Below, piece after piece: positions 1-9,743 of a stretch of 64,000 nucleotides of DNA. This DNA comes from Luteolibacter sp. (GTDB taxonomy: Bacteria > Verrucomicrobiota > Verrucomicrobiia > Verrucomicrobiales > Akkermansiaceae): contig JAUYNL010000029.1 of assembly GCA_030696085.1 (NCBI GenBank), positions 87,421 to 151,420 on the forward strand, read 5' to 3'. Below the pieces are notes generated by a model. That model saw nothing but the letters and a program-made list of their open reading frames with translations. It was not told where the DNA came from and did not search any database. The position numbers and the translations under genes were made by a program. Every line of letters starts with the position of its first letter. The first letter of the stretch is position 1.

Positions 1-754
1 GGCGCTGCGCGTTGGAATTCGCGATCTCGATCTGCGCTGTGTTCTCACCGCCGGTGGCCGCGGCATTCGCGGCGGCCACGCTGATGCGCTTGTCGCGCTG
101 GGCGGCGGCCGATCCGATCTCGCCATCCCGGTCCGCCATGGCGACCTTGATTTTCGCTTCGGCGATCGCCTTGGAAGCCGCTTCCTGGCCGAGCGCATCG
201 ATGTATCCCGAGGCGTCCGTGATGTCCTGGACGTTCACGTTGATCAGGCGCAGGCCGACTTTCTTGAGCTCCACCTCCACGCCGGTGGAAATGTTGGCGA
301 TCAGCTTGTCGCGGTCCGCGTTGATTTCCTCGATGTCCATCGTCGCGATCACCACGCGCATCTGGCCGAAAATGATATCTTTCGCGAGTTCCTTGATGTT
401 CTCGAGACTCAGGCCGAGCATGCGCTCCGCTGCATTCTCCATCACGCCCGGTTCGGTGGAGACGCCAACCGTGAAGGTGGACGGCGTGTTGACCCGTATG
501 TTCTGCTTGGACAGAGCGCCCTCCAGGCGGATGTCGATGGGCAGCGGCGTGAGATCCATGTACTGATAGTCCTGGATGATCGGCCAGATGAAGGCAGCGC
601 CGCCGTGATGGCAATCCGCGGATTTGCCGCTGCCCACCTTGCCGTAAACCACCAGGATCTTGTCCGAGGGGCAGCGCTTGTAGCGCAGGGCCAGCGCGAC
701 AAGGGTGCAGAATAATACGGCGATGACGGCGACGACGGCGATGATGATGTCCAT
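1..754 (-). CDS. Flotillin family protein (partial, N-terminal part)
   Basis: The reading frame begins at the ATG ending at 754 and stays open to the window edge, so only the first ~250 residues are visible. It opens with a hydrophobic segment, then CPSDKILVVYGKVG and an SPFH/band-7 domain (IEEINADRDKLIANI, LKKVGLRLINVNV), and ends in the Ala/Glu-rich coiled-coil region typical of flotillins. Flotillins scaffold membrane microdomains. It lies 22 bp downstream of an NfeD-type gene on the same strand; this NfeD-flotillin pairing is a well-known conserved operon and supports both calls. Confidence 0.9.
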   Translation of the reverse strand, partial: MDIIIAVVAVIAVLFCTLVALALRYKRCPSDKILVVYGKVGSGKSADCHHGGAAFIWPIIQDYQYMDLTPLPIDIRLEGALSKQNIRVNTPSTFTVGVSTEPGVMENAAERMLGLSLENIKELAKDIIFGQMRVVIATMDIEEINADRDKLIANISTGVEVELKKVGLRLINVNVQDITDASGYIDALGQEAASKAIAEAKIKVAMADRDGEIGSAAAQRDKRISVAAANAAATGGENTAQIEIANSNAQR

Positions 755-776
755 GACGGGTGGGAGGAATTGGCTG

Positions 777-1361
777 TTAGGATTCGTGGATCGGTTCGAT
801 AATCAAGGTGGATGTTCCGATTTTTTCGACAACTATCACTTTGGTGCCGGGTGCCAGCGGCTCGCCGCCTTTCTGCAGGGCCTCGGCGGTCACCAGGCGG
901 CCCTGGATCATCGTTTCCACCTGGCCGCCGCCGCGCTGCGCGGGCGGAATCGTCACATAGACCGTGCCCATCTGGCCGACGGCGTTCTGATAGTTGAGGG
1001 TGCCGCTGGATTGCATCCGCAGGAAGCTCATCATGAGCAGCATGATGGCCGCCATCAGGGCACCGCCCGCGAGCACCGCCAGCAGGATTGTCAGCGGCAG
1101 GCCCATGCCCGCCTTGGTGCAGATCACCCCGGTCCAGCCGAATCCGAGAAAGAACGCCGTCACACCGCGGATCGAAAAAATGCTCAGGCCCGAGCTGTGA
1201 TCCCCCGCGCCGACGTCGCCGAAGCCATCGTCCATGCCCACGAAAAACGATAGCAGGATCTGGATCACCAGGCTGAACATGGAAATGATAGCGATCCCGT
1301 AAAAGATCTGGAGTTCGAAATTCAGAGCCTCCCACCAACCATGTAGAAAATCATGTTGCAT
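777..1361 (-). CDS. NfeD-like membrane protein, flotillin partner
   Basis: A protein of about 194 aa with several hydrophobic helices (about residues 20-45, 63-83 and 88-115) followed by a small C-terminal beta-rich domain (GTVYVTIPPAQRG ... GTKVIVVEKIG) matching the OB-fold of short NfeD proteins. I start at the ATG ending at 1361 (MQHDFLHGWW); an in-frame upstream extension to 1400 adds a Pro/Gly-rich stretch without family character. It is immediately upstream of the flotillin gene, so the two are probably cotranscribed. NfeD OB domains are thought to interact with flotillin-type stomatin/SPFH proteins at the membrane. Confidence 0.8.
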   Translation of the reverse strand: MQHDFLHGWWEALNFELQIFYGIAIISMFSLVIQILLSFFVGMDDGFGDVGAGDHSSGLSIFSIRGVTAFFLGFGWTGVICTKAGMGLPLTILLAVLAGGALMAAIMLLMMSFLRMQSSGTLNYQNAVGQMGTVYVTIPPAQRGGGQVETMIQGRLVTAEALQKGGEPLAPGTKVIVVEKIGTSTLIIEPIHES

Positions 1362-1530
1362 CAATTCCCGGAACCCTAGCGGACCGCTCCCACGAGGCAA
1401 GGAATTTGTCCCGCAATTTGTCCCGCAACAGGTTGAAATGGATTCTGGAGGAAAGCGGAAGATGCGCGATTGCCGCCACCCGGCCGCCCACCGCGCGTTT
1501 CTTGAATCCGGATTCCGCGGGAGAGCAGGC

Positions 1531-1839
1531 TCACGGTTTGATATTCGGGAAGTAGCGGACCTGTGGGAGCCTCTCGAAGTGCGGGTCCTGGGTCCAGAGA
1601 GTCGCTTTGCGGGCGAGGGTGATGGCGTAGATCAGGGAATCGGCGAGGGAGAGCTTGCACTGGATGAAGATGTCGGCGGCGGCGATGGCGATTTCCTCGT
1701 CGATGGTGACAACGATGCCGGAGCGCATGGCTTGGGTGACTTCGTCGGCCTTTTCCAAGGTCCGTTGTTTGAGGGCCGCCTTCCGAATTTCCTTTGGAAT
1801 TACGACTTGGTATTTGGGGGATAAGAGCGATGTCGTCAT
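1531..1839 (-). pseudogene. AbrB antitoxin-VapC (PIN) toxin remnant, internally deleted fusion
   Basis: The 102-aa frame starts like an AbrB/SpoVT antitoxin (MTTSLLSPKYQVVIPKEIRKA) and then changes abruptly into the second half of a PIN-domain toxin (SLADSLIYAITLARKATLW, then TQDPHFERLPQV). The C-terminal half of the antitoxin and the first part of the PIN domain, including its first catalytic acidic residue, are missing, as if one deletion joined the two genes in frame. PIN RNases need three to four acidic residues, so toxicity is unlikely. An intact gene pair would be about 75 plus 130 residues. It could instead be a functional chimera, but the missing core makes that less likely. Confidence 0.65.
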
Positions 1840-2073
1840 GCGAAATGAAAAATGGGCGATTTTTTGAAAACGGCCACCTGATCCGCCAAGAAGATGAAAG
1901 CCAGCGGTAACCTGATCTGAACTGAGGTGTGATTTAGAGCTCTTGCAAGCGGGACGCGGGCTCCAAACTGCAAGCGCCATGAGCGGAATGGGCGGAGGGC
2001 GGGTGATTTGCCTTTGCCGGTTTTGCCTTTGCCTTGGGGTGGGAATGGCCTACCAAGAGCGCCCGCCGCCATC

Positions 2074-2826
2074 ATGAGATTGTTCCGCATCCTGACATTT
2101 AAAGAACTGAAAGGGTATTTCCTCACGCCATTCGGCTGGGCGGTTCTGGCATTTGTGGCGGTCATGCAGGGGGTTTCCCTGTCCACTGCGATGAAGGGTT
2201 TCCGGGACACGCCGGTGAAGGACAGCCTGGTTTACGTGACCTTTCACACCCCCTTGTTCTGGTTCTATTTTCTGTTTATTTTCCCCCTGATCACGATGCG
2301 GCTTTTTGCCGAGGAGGAACGTTCGGGTACGCTGGAAACCCTGCTCACCGCACCGGTGCGGACCTGGCAGGTGGTGCTCTCGAAATACGCCGCCGCGATG
2401 ATTTTCTACACGGTGCTATGGATCCCGGCATTCGTGCAGTTCCGGATGTTCATCTGGCTCACCGACCTGCCGCCGGCGTGGTCGCCGGGTGCAATGGCCG
2501 GAACATTCGGCATTCTCATGCTGATGGGAGCGGCGTTCACGGCGGTTGGCTGCCTTGCCTCTGCCCTTACCTCCAGCCAGATCATCGCCGGCCTGCTGAC
2601 GATCGGCCTGCTGGTGATCCAGTATTTCCTGGGCTTTGTGACGGTCATCTGGGGCGAGTCGTTCGCCGGCGCGCCGTTTTTCCATTACATCTCCTCACAA
2701 GGGCACCTGCATTATTTCGCCAGCGGCCTGCTGGACACCCGGCCGGTGGTTTATTTCCTGAGTGTCGCCGTGTTCGTGCTGTTCCTCACCTATCAGGTGG
2801 TGGATTTCCGCCGTTGGAAACGGTGA
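2074..2826 (+). CDS. ABC-2 type transporter permease (GldF/NosY-like)
   Basis: A protein of about 250 aa with six predicted membrane segments. The start MRLFRILTFKELKGYFLTPF is typical of the permease that precedes GldG-type proteins. Cytoplasmic residues EEERSGTLETLLTAPV match the conserved loop of ABC-2 permeases. The ATG at 2074 is chosen because the upstream extension is Pro-rich and not family-like. It is followed after 15 bp by the GldG-like gene and then a DUF4340 gene, the usual order of this exporter cluster. The ATPase gene normally found just upstream is absent here; the upstream sequence holds only the toxin-antitoxin remnant. Confidence 0.85.
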   Translation: MRLFRILTFKELKGYFLTPFGWAVLAFVAVMQGVSLSTAMKGFRDTPVKDSLVYVTFHTPLFWFYFLFIFPLITMRLFAEEERSGTLETLLTAPVRTWQVVLSKYAAAMIFYTVLWIPAFVQFRMFIWLTDLPPAWSPGAMAGTFGILMLMGAAFTAVGCLASALTSSQIIAGLLTIGLLVIQYFLGFVTVIWGESFAGAPFFHYISSQGHLHYFASGLLDTRPVVYFLSVAVFVLFLTYQVVDFRRWKR

Positions 2827-2841
2827 GCCTCTCCATTTTTC

Positions 2842-4383
2842 ATGTCAGAATCCGAGTCCACATCCCACAAGAAGCCCGCCCGCGCGCTGAACCGCTGGGG
2901 CATGGGCACATTGTCCGTGCTGCAAACCGCGCTGCTGGCGGTGATCCTGCTCGCACTCAACTATCTGTCGGTCCACCACCACGCGCGTCTGGATCTCAGC
3001 CGCGCCGGAGATTACTCGCTCTCTTCGGCGAGCCGTCGATACCTCAAGAGCGAGGCGCTCGGGGGGCGCGGGCAAACCATCAAGTGGATCATGGCCTGCC
3101 GCAGGACCTCCCCATTTTACGAACGTGCGCGGGCCCTCGCCGAAGAATACGCCAGGTTTTCCAAGGATCGCATCGAGTTGGAAATCGTCGATCCGCTGCG
3201 CAGTCCGGACCGGATGCAGGAAATCACCGCCGCATATGGCCTGACGCTGGTCAGGGACCTGATCATCATCGATGCCCGCACTGACGAGAGTCCGGTCATC
3301 ACGGAGGACGCCAGCAAGGTCAAAACGCTCAACCCGCATGTCAGACTGGTCGTCGCTGATGAACTGGTGGTTTACACCACCGCCGATGGCAAGCGCAAGA
3401 TCACCGGTTTTCAGGGCGAGGATGTGCTGACCGCCTCGCTGGTCGCGGCGATCGAAGGGGAGGCGCGCAAAATGGCGCTGCTGGCCGACAAGGGCCGGAT
3501 CGAGGAGGGGGACGGTCCCTCGCCGCGCAAATCCCTGGTGGATATGCTGCGTTTCCAGAATGCGGAGCTCTCCGAAATCCATCTATCAGGTATCGGCGAC
3601 ATTCCGGATGATGTTTCCGGCGTCGTGCTGGCAGCGCCGAAATATGACCTGACGGATGCGGAACTCGGCGTGTTGGAGCGATACTGGAGCCGGCCCCGCG
3701 CCGCGATTCTGGTGATGATCGATGCCGGTGAGGCTCCGCCGAAACTACGGGCCTTCCTGCGCGGCAATGGCGTGACTCCGCGCCAGGACCGGGTGATTGC
3801 CCGTGAAAAGGAGGCGCTCGTCACCACGGCGCGCGGCGTGTTCACCAAGGGCATTCGTTTCACCCGCGATCTCGCCGGGCAGACCACCGAGTTTGGCGGG
3901 GCGAGTTCGTCGCTCGACGTGCGCGAGGGGGCGGAGGATCTGCTCAACCGCCGCATCCAGCCGATGGGACTCATCGAGGTGTCGGCGGGTTTCTGGGGTG
4001 AGACGAAATTCGGCCGGGGAGGGGAGAAATTCGATGAAGTCGAAGACTACGGACCGCCCATGTATCTGGCAGCCAGCGTGACGCGCGGTGCGGAGGCCGA
4101 TGATCGTTTCGCGGCGGATTCCTCGCGCATGCTGGTGATTTCCAACACCGATTTTCTCGATCCGAAACACCACCGCGCCGAAAACCTCGATTTTCTGGCA
4201 TCCTCCCTCAACTGGCTGGTAGGCCGCGAGCAACTCGCCGGCATCGGCCCGCGCTCGCTTGGCACCTACAAGCTGCCGCTGCTCGATGCCCAGGTGTCCT
4301 TCATCAACCGCGTCAACCTGTTCTTCCTGCCCGCATTCCTGCTCGTGATCGGCGCGTTTATCTGGTCATCGCGCCGTGTTTGA
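2842..4383 (+). CDS. GldG family / ABC-type uncharacterised transport auxiliary protein
   Basis: 513 aa. After a short charged N-terminus there is one membrane helix (about residues 22-42), then a large extracytoplasmic region and a second helix at the C-terminus (VNLFFLPAFLLVIGAFIWSS). This N-in, C-in layout with a periplasmic middle is that of GldG / IPR019196 proteins. The segment HHHARLDLSRAGDYSLS is the family's characteristic start of the soluble part. It is the second gene of a permease-GldG-DUF4340 operon. In gliding Bacteroidetes GldG supports motility, but in PVC bacteria the substrate of this exporter is unknown. Confidence 0.85.
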   Translation: MSESESTSHKKPARALNRWGMGTLSVLQTALLAVILLALNYLSVHHHARLDLSRAGDYSLSSASRRYLKSEALGGRGQTIKWIMACRRTSPFYERARALAEEYARFSKDRIELEIVDPLRSPDRMQEITAAYGLTLVRDLIIIDARTDESPVITEDASKVKTLNPHVRLVVADELVVYTTADGKRKITGFQGEDVLTASLVAAIEGEARKMALLADKGRIEEGDGPSPRKSLVDMLRFQNAELSEIHLSGIGDIPDDVSGVVLAAPKYDLTDAELGVLERYWSRPRAAILVMIDAGEAPPKLRAFLRGNGVTPRQDRVIAREKEALVTTARGVFTKGIRFTRDLAGQTTEFGGASSSLDVREGAEDLLNRRIQPMGLIEVSAGFWGETKFGRGGEKFDEVEDYGPPMYLAASVTRGAEADDRFAADSSRMLVISNTDFLDPKHHRAENLDFLASSLNWLVGREQLAGIGPRSLGTYKLPLLDAQVSFINRVNLFFLPAFLLVIGAFIWSSRRV

Positions 4384-4389
4384 CCCGCC

Positions 4390-6273
4390 ATGCGCTCCCT
4401 CGGATCCACCCTCATTCTGGCGCTCGTGGCCGCATTCGCATGCTTCCTCGCTGTCTGGCAGTGGCACCTGGGAAACTTCGATTCGCTTTTCGGTATGCCG
4501 CCGTCTGCGGTGGGGCAGCGTTTGTATGACTCGTTCACGCCAGAGGAGGTGAAGCACATCCAGGTGTCCGTAAACGGCGCGAGCGCCCGCTTTTCCCTCG
4601 AAGCGAAGGGCTGGCAGACCAGTTCCCCGTGGGTGGATCGCATGGATCCGCGTGCCGCCACGAGCATCATCGGGTTCACGCTTGGAATGCGTGTCGAGGA
4701 TCTATCGGCGGAGGATGAGATTGATCTCTTGAAAACGGGACTCGGCGATGGCGGGGTCCGAATCCGTCTGGAGGACGCCGAGCGCAGGCCTCTCGCCAGT
4801 TACCGACTCGGCCGGGTCACCCCCTGGAAAGCGGAGATTGAGGGCATGGAACAAGCGGTGCCCACCGTCTTCGTCCATCCCCGGGACAAGCAGAACAAGC
4901 GGCATGTCTATGCCTGCACCGGAGATATCAATCCGCTTTTCAAGGACGGCCTGAAGTTTCTCCGCGATCATCGGCCTTTTTACTTCAATCCCGTCACCTT
5001 GGGAAAAATCCGCATCCGCTCGCAACAGGGCGATTTGCTGCTTGGCCGCGAGACACCCGGCAGCCCGTGGCGCATCGTCAAGCCACTGGACCTGCCTACC
5101 GATCCAGCCGTCATGAAATCCCTGCTGGAGGGGCTCTTCGACTTACAGGCCATCCGCGTGTCCGACCGCAGCAGCGCCACGCTTCCCGCTACCGATGCCA
5201 CCGCGAAGCCGGTCCAGATCGCGATCACTCCATTCGGTTCGGAAAGCGAAACGCTGCTGGAAATTTTTCCTCCAGAATCTCCGGATGTCCAGATGGCCAG
5301 CGCCACCGTCAGCGACCGCCCGGGCACCCTTTTCGCTCTGCCGCTCAAGCCCGAGCCCGGTCTCGTCTCGCTGGCCGATCTGCCGCTGGAGATGAACGAC
5401 CTGCGCGACCACACGCTCACGCGCCTCAACATCGCCTCCCTGCGCGCCATCGCCATCCAGCCCGCCACCGGCCCGGAAATCCCCATCTCCCGCCAGCCTC
5501 CACATCCCTGGATGGTCACGCTGGACGGCGTTTCCCGCGAGGCCAACGAGGGAAACCTGTTCTCCCTCCTCAACGCCGTCACCACCGGCCGTGCCATCGG
5601 TTTCGAAAGCGATGCCGCCACCGATTTCACGCCATGGGGACTTGATCGGCCGATTCTAACGATTCGTTTCCTCGTGGGCGACCACCAAGGGCTTGAGCTT
5701 CGTTTCGGCATCGATGGCAAGGGCGGCTACTTCGTCAATCGCCTCGGCACTCCCACGGTCATGCGCGTGGACGAATCGCTGATCACATCCATCGCCGTGC
5801 GCCCATATGAGTGGCGGCACTCCCGCTTGTGGTCGCTGGACCGCTTCAATCTCGCCGCCATCGAGCGCCGTGAAGGAAACGCCCCGCCGGTGATGTTGAA
5901 ATACCAATTCAATGATGAGGCGTGGCAAGCCAACTGCGAAGGCGAGGACCTCGGCGCGAAGCTCGATCCAGCCCGTGCGAACTTCATGCTATCCGTGCTG
6001 GAGGGGCTCAATGTTTCGCGCTGGTTGTCACCCACCGATGAAGGTGCCGCAGCCGCGCTTGCCAATCCCTCGCTCGTTCTCACCGTGGTTGAGAAATCCC
6101 CGGATGCGGAAGGCGATTTCGCCGGCCTCGCGCAGCGCACCCTCCGTCTGGCACCCGCCGCAGCCGGGCCGAATCCCCGCATGTATTACGGCGGCCTGAA
6201 CTCGGAGCTCCATCCGTTTCTGCTCGATGCGGAAACCTACGGGAAGCTCGCGATGGACCTGTTCGAGAAGTAA
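4390..6273 (+). CDS. DUF4340 domain-containing protein
   Basis: 627 aa with an N-terminal membrane anchor (about residues 4-22) and a long extracytoplasmic region containing DUF4340-type repeats, for example WQTSSPWVDRMDPRAATSII and the later FRDHRPFYF-like segment. DUF4340 proteins regularly follow GldG-like genes, and here only 6 bp separate the two. They presumably work with the permease in an envelope complex. Its stop codon overlaps the start of the SNF2 helicase gene (TAATG), so that gene may be translationally coupled although it is functionally unrelated. Confidence 0.8.
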   Translation: MRSLGSTLILALVAAFACFLAVWQWHLGNFDSLFGMPPSAVGQRLYDSFTPEEVKHIQVSVNGASARFSLEAKGWQTSSPWVDRMDPRAATSIIGFTLGMRVEDLSAEDEIDLLKTGLGDGGVRIRLEDAERRPLASYRLGRVTPWKAEIEGMEQAVPTVFVHPRDKQNKRHVYACTGDINPLFKDGLKFLRDHRPFYFNPVTLGKIRIRSQQGDLLLGRETPGSPWRIVKPLDLPTDPAVMKSLLEGLFDLQAIRVSDRSSATLPATDATAKPVQIAITPFGSESETLLEIFPPESPDVQMASATVSDRPGTLFALPLKPEPGLVSLADLPLEMNDLRDHTLTRLNIASLRAIAIQPATGPEIPISRQPPHPWMVTLDGVSREANEGNLFSLLNAVTTGRAIGFESDAATDFTPWGLDRPILTIRFLVGDHQGLELRFGIDGKGGYFVNRLGTPTVMRVDESLITSIAVRPYEWRHSRLWSLDRFNLAAIERREGNAPPVMLKYQFNDEAWQANCEGEDLGAKLDPARANFMLSVLEGLNVSRWLSPTDEGAAAALANPSLVLTVVEKSPDAEGDFAGLAQRTLRLAPAAAGPNPRMYYGGLNSELHPFLLDAETYGKLAMDLFEK

Positions 6274-8957
6274 TGAGGAGTCCTGAAATCCGTCCCGCCA
6301 TGCCCGCCCTACCGGTCCGTTCCACACTTCCCGCCACCAGTGCCCTCGGCCTCACACCATCCGGCGTGGTCATCTGTCATGATGCGGAACATCCGCTGCA
6401 CACGTCCTTCGCCGAATCCGAACCCGCCGCACTCATCAGCCTCGGCGGCCACCCTGGGGATCCGGCCGCCGATGCTTCCACCCTTTTCTGGAAATCCATC
6501 GCCGACCACCTCATCCGCAGCCTCTGCCAAATCCCCGATGGCAGTGATCCCCGGCCCGACATTCCGCAGCCGGATTCCGCGCAGCTCGCCGCCTGGACGC
6601 TCAACGCGCCCCCCATGCCCGGCGCGGAATATCTTTCGCCAGATGTCCTGCTCGCCCTCTGGCAGCGCCTCAGCGAGTGGACCCGTCTGCGAATTTCCCG
6701 GGAGAAATCCATCGCCGCCTTTCTCCAGAAACATGCCCCCGCGTGGTCGCGCGTTGGTCGCGTCACTCTTCACCTCGCGGAAAACAAAAACGACCAGGAT
6801 TGCCCGTTCGCCTTTATGGCCTCCTATGCCTCCGGCCTCACACAATCCGGTCGCCTCACCCAAATCCCGCTCGGCACGGCCCTCCAGGAATACGGCGGCA
6901 CGAAAAACAAAGCCGCCCTCCTCAAACTCCTCACCCCGCTTCACGCCGCAGCCAAGACCTGCCCTCTCATGGCCGGGATGGTGGAATCCGGCGATGTTTT
7001 CCACCCGCTCGCATGGACGCCGCCGGAAGCCTATCAGTTCCTCCGCCATATTCCCGAATACGAGGATGCCGGACTCCTTGTGAGGCTGCCGAACTGGTGG
7101 CGGAAACGCGGCAACCGCCCGCATGTCGCCGCAACCATCGGCGAGAAAAAAAGCGCGGCCGTAGGCCTCGATGCCCTGCTCGACTTCAAGCTAAACGTCG
7201 TCATCGACGGCCAGAACCTGAGCGCTGTGGAAATCAAACAACTGCTCTCCGGCCAGGATGGTCTGGTGCTCTTCCGCGGCCAGTGGATCGAAGTGGATCG
7301 CGGAAAACTCCAGCAAGCCCTCGATCATTGGAAATCCATCGCCTCCCGGGACGGCATATCCTTCATCGAAGGCATGCGTCTGTTAGCCGGCGCGCCCGCC
7401 GATCTCAAGGACGCCGGTGACCTCGAAGAACACCGCGAGTGGGCCTATGCCCAGGCCGGCTCCGCCCTCGAAGAAACCCTCCGCCGCCTCTCCACCCCGG
7501 ACGCCGCGCCACCGCCGCCCGCACTCCGCGCCACCCTCCGTCCCTATCAGGCGCGCGGACTCGACTGGCTTTGGTTCTGCGCCCGCACCGGCCTCGGCGC
7601 CTGCCTCGCCGATGACATGGGCCTCGGCAAAACCATCCAGGTCCTCGCCGCCCTGCTCCGTAAAAAACAGGAAATGCCTAACAGTCCGCCGAGCCTGTTG
7701 GTTGTGCCCGCCTCGCTCATCGGCAACTGGCAGCGCGAAGCCGCCCAATTCGCGCCCACCCTGCGCCTTCACATCGCCCACCGCTCCGCCGGAGATATCG
7801 AAAAACCCGGCGCCGCCACCCTCGCCGCAACCGACCTCGTCATCACCACTTATGGCATGGTCGCCCGCCTCGATTGGCCCGCCGCCACCCGCTGGGGATG
7901 GGTCATCCTCGATGAAGCCCAAGCCATCAAAAACCACAGCTCCGCCCAAGGCAAAGCCGTCCGCAAAATCCAGGCCGCCACCCGCATCGCTCTAACCGGA
8001 ACGCCCGTCGAGAACCACCTCGGAGATCTCTGGTCGCTCTTCGATTTCATCAATCCGGGATTGTTAGGCAGCTCAGGCCAGTTCGCCACCTTCGTCAAAC
8101 AGATCACCCGCGACAACTCCTCCCACTTCGCCCCGCTGCGCCGCCTCGTCTCCCCCTACATCCTGCGCCGCCTCAAGACGGACAAATCCATCATCTCCGA
8201 CCTCCCGGAAAAAACCGAAATGAAAGTCTTCTGCGGCCTCACCCCCGCCCAGGCGAAACTCTATCAACAAAGCGCCGGAGCCCTCGCCAAGGACCTCGAA
8301 GCCACCGATGGCATCCAGCGCCGCGGCCTGGTGCTCGCCTACCTCATGCGCTTCAAGCAAATCTGCAACCACCCCGACCAGCTCACCAAATCCGGCAACT
8401 ACGATCCCTCCGGCAGCGCCAAGTTCACCCGCCTCGCCACCCTCTGCGAGGAAATCGCCTCGCGCGGCGAAAAAGCCCTCATCTTCACCCAGTTCCGCGA
8501 GTTGACAGATCCGCTGGAGTCCTGCCTCGCCGCCGTCTTCGGCCGGCGCGGCCTCGTCCTCCACGGCGGCACCCCCGTCAAGGAACGCCAGAACATGGTC
8601 CGGAAATTCCAGAGCGAGGACGGCCCGCCCTTCTTCGTGCTCTCGCTCAAAGCCGGCGGCACCGGCCTCACCCTGACCGCCGCCTGTCACGTCATCCACT
8701 TCGACCGCTGGTGGAATCCCGCCGTCGAAAACCAAGCGACCGACCGCGCCTTCCGCATCGGCCAGAAACGCAACGTGCTCGTCCACAAATTCATCACCAC
8801 CGGCACCCTCGAGGAAAAGATCGACGCCCTCATCGCCGAAAAACAAGACACCGCGGACGCCATCCTAACAGGAGGTGCCGAGAAATCCCTCACCGAGATG
8901 AATAACGCCGAACTGCTCGACTTCGTCCGCCTCGACCTCCAGGCCGCTTCTACGTGA
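6273..8957 (+). CDS. SNF2/DEAD-box family helicase
   Basis: 894 aa. The C-terminal two thirds carry the Snf2 ATPase: Walker A LADDMGLGKTIQ, Walker B ILDEAQAIKN, SALTGTPVENHLGDLWS-type motif III (written ALTGTPVENHLGDLWS in the protein), and motif VI QATDRAFRIGQKR. The N-terminal ~450 residues match the extension seen in bacterial HepA-type paralogues. Such proteins are dsDNA translocases that remodel protein-DNA complexes. The start at 6273 overlaps the preceding stop codon; a second in-frame ATG at 6300 is also possible. Confidence 0.9.
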   Translation: MRSPEIRPAMPALPVRSTLPATSALGLTPSGVVICHDAEHPLHTSFAESEPAALISLGGHPGDPAADASTLFWKSIADHLIRSLCQIPDGSDPRPDIPQPDSAQLAAWTLNAPPMPGAEYLSPDVLLALWQRLSEWTRLRISREKSIAAFLQKHAPAWSRVGRVTLHLAENKNDQDCPFAFMASYASGLTQSGRLTQIPLGTALQEYGGTKNKAALLKLLTPLHAAAKTCPLMAGMVESGDVFHPLAWTPPEAYQFLRHIPEYEDAGLLVRLPNWWRKRGNRPHVAATIGEKKSAAVGLDALLDFKLNVVIDGQNLSAVEIKQLLSGQDGLVLFRGQWIEVDRGKLQQALDHWKSIASRDGISFIEGMRLLAGAPADLKDAGDLEEHREWAYAQAGSALEETLRRLSTPDAAPPPPALRATLRPYQARGLDWLWFCARTGLGACLADDMGLGKTIQVLAALLRKKQEMPNSPPSLLVVPASLIGNWQREAAQFAPTLRLHIAHRSAGDIEKPGAATLAATDLVITTYGMVARLDWPAATRWGWVILDEAQAIKNHSSAQGKAVRKIQAATRIALTGTPVENHLGDLWSLFDFINPGLLGSSGQFATFVKQITRDNSSHFAPLRRLVSPYILRRLKTDKSIISDLPEKTEMKVFCGLTPAQAKLYQQSAGALAKDLEATDGIQRRGLVLAYLMRFKQICNHPDQLTKSGNYDPSGSAKFTRLATLCEEIASRGEKALIFTQFRELTDPLESCLAAVFGRRGLVLHGGTPVKERQNMVRKFQSEDGPPFFVLSLKAGGTGLTLTAACHVIHFDRWWNPAVENQATDRAFRIGQKRNVLVHKFITTGTLEEKIDALIAEKQDTADAILTGGAEKSLTEMNNAELLDFVRLDLQAAST

Positions 8958-9078
8958 GTCGTTGGCGGGCACGATGGGCGCGAGCGGCAAAGAGTTGCTG
9001 CTTTTCAAATCCTCACCCGCGCATCCCTCCGGGTTATTGGTGCTTGGCGTGGTCCGGGGAAGGCGATAATCCGGCATC

Positions 9079-9615
9079 ATGCGCAACGACATTGAGCGGG
9101 TGTTGATTGATGAAGAGGTGATCGTGAAACGCCTCGACGGGATGGCAATGGACATCGAGCGGGATTTTCCGGCCGGGACGCTTGTGGTGATCATCCTGCT
9201 CAAGGGGGCGCTGGTTTTCGCGGCGGACCTGCTGCGGCGGGTGCCCCGGGTGCTTGAGATCGAGTGCCTGAATGTGACGAGTTATCACGGCGGCGTGGAA
9301 AGCTCTGGCAAAGTCGATTTTCCAGACCGGCATTTTCCCGAGGTGCGGGGGCGGCATGTCCTGCTGCTGGACGATATTCTGGATACCGGACGCACCCTGC
9401 ATGCGGTGAAGCGGCGCCTGACGGAAGAGGGGGCGGTGGCGGTTCACACCGCGGTGCTGTTAGCCAAGGACAAGCCGCGCTCGGAGGAGGTGGGCGCGGA
9501 CTACGTGGGATTTGAAATCGGCGATGAGTTCGTGGTCGGCTACGGCCTCGACTATCAGGGGAAATACCGCAACCTGCCTTACGTCGGCGTTTTGAAATTA
9601 ACGGCCACCGTTTGA
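9079..9615 (+). CDS. hpt: Hypoxanthine phosphoribosyltransferase
   Basis: 178 aa, the usual length of bacterial HPRT. The PRPP-binding loop VLLLDDILDTGRTL is perfect, and the downstream DYVGFEIGDEFVVGYGLDY segment with conserved Asp and Gly residues forms the purine pocket. The enzyme salvages hypoxanthine (and often guanine) to IMP/GMP. It lies upstream of purD on the same strand, so purine salvage and de novo synthesis genes cluster here, although a 128-bp gap makes cotranscription uncertain. Confidence 0.93.
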   Translation: MRNDIERVLIDEEVIVKRLDGMAMDIERDFPAGTLVVIILLKGALVFAADLLRRVPRVLEIECLNVTSYHGGVESSGKVDFPDRHFPEVRGRHVLLLDDILDTGRTLHAVKRRLTEEGAVAVHTAVLLAKDKPRSEEVGADYVGFEIGDEFVVGYGLDYQGKYRNLPYVGVLKLTATV

Positions 9616-9743
9616 TCCGACGAACTCCGCGCTGACGCTGGATCCGCCCATGGATCGCCAATTCCGACCTGCTCGGTGGCAAGTGACGAGACGCATGGGA
9701 ATTGCATTGAGTCTTCACCCGGATTCCGCGAGAACCACCGCGG

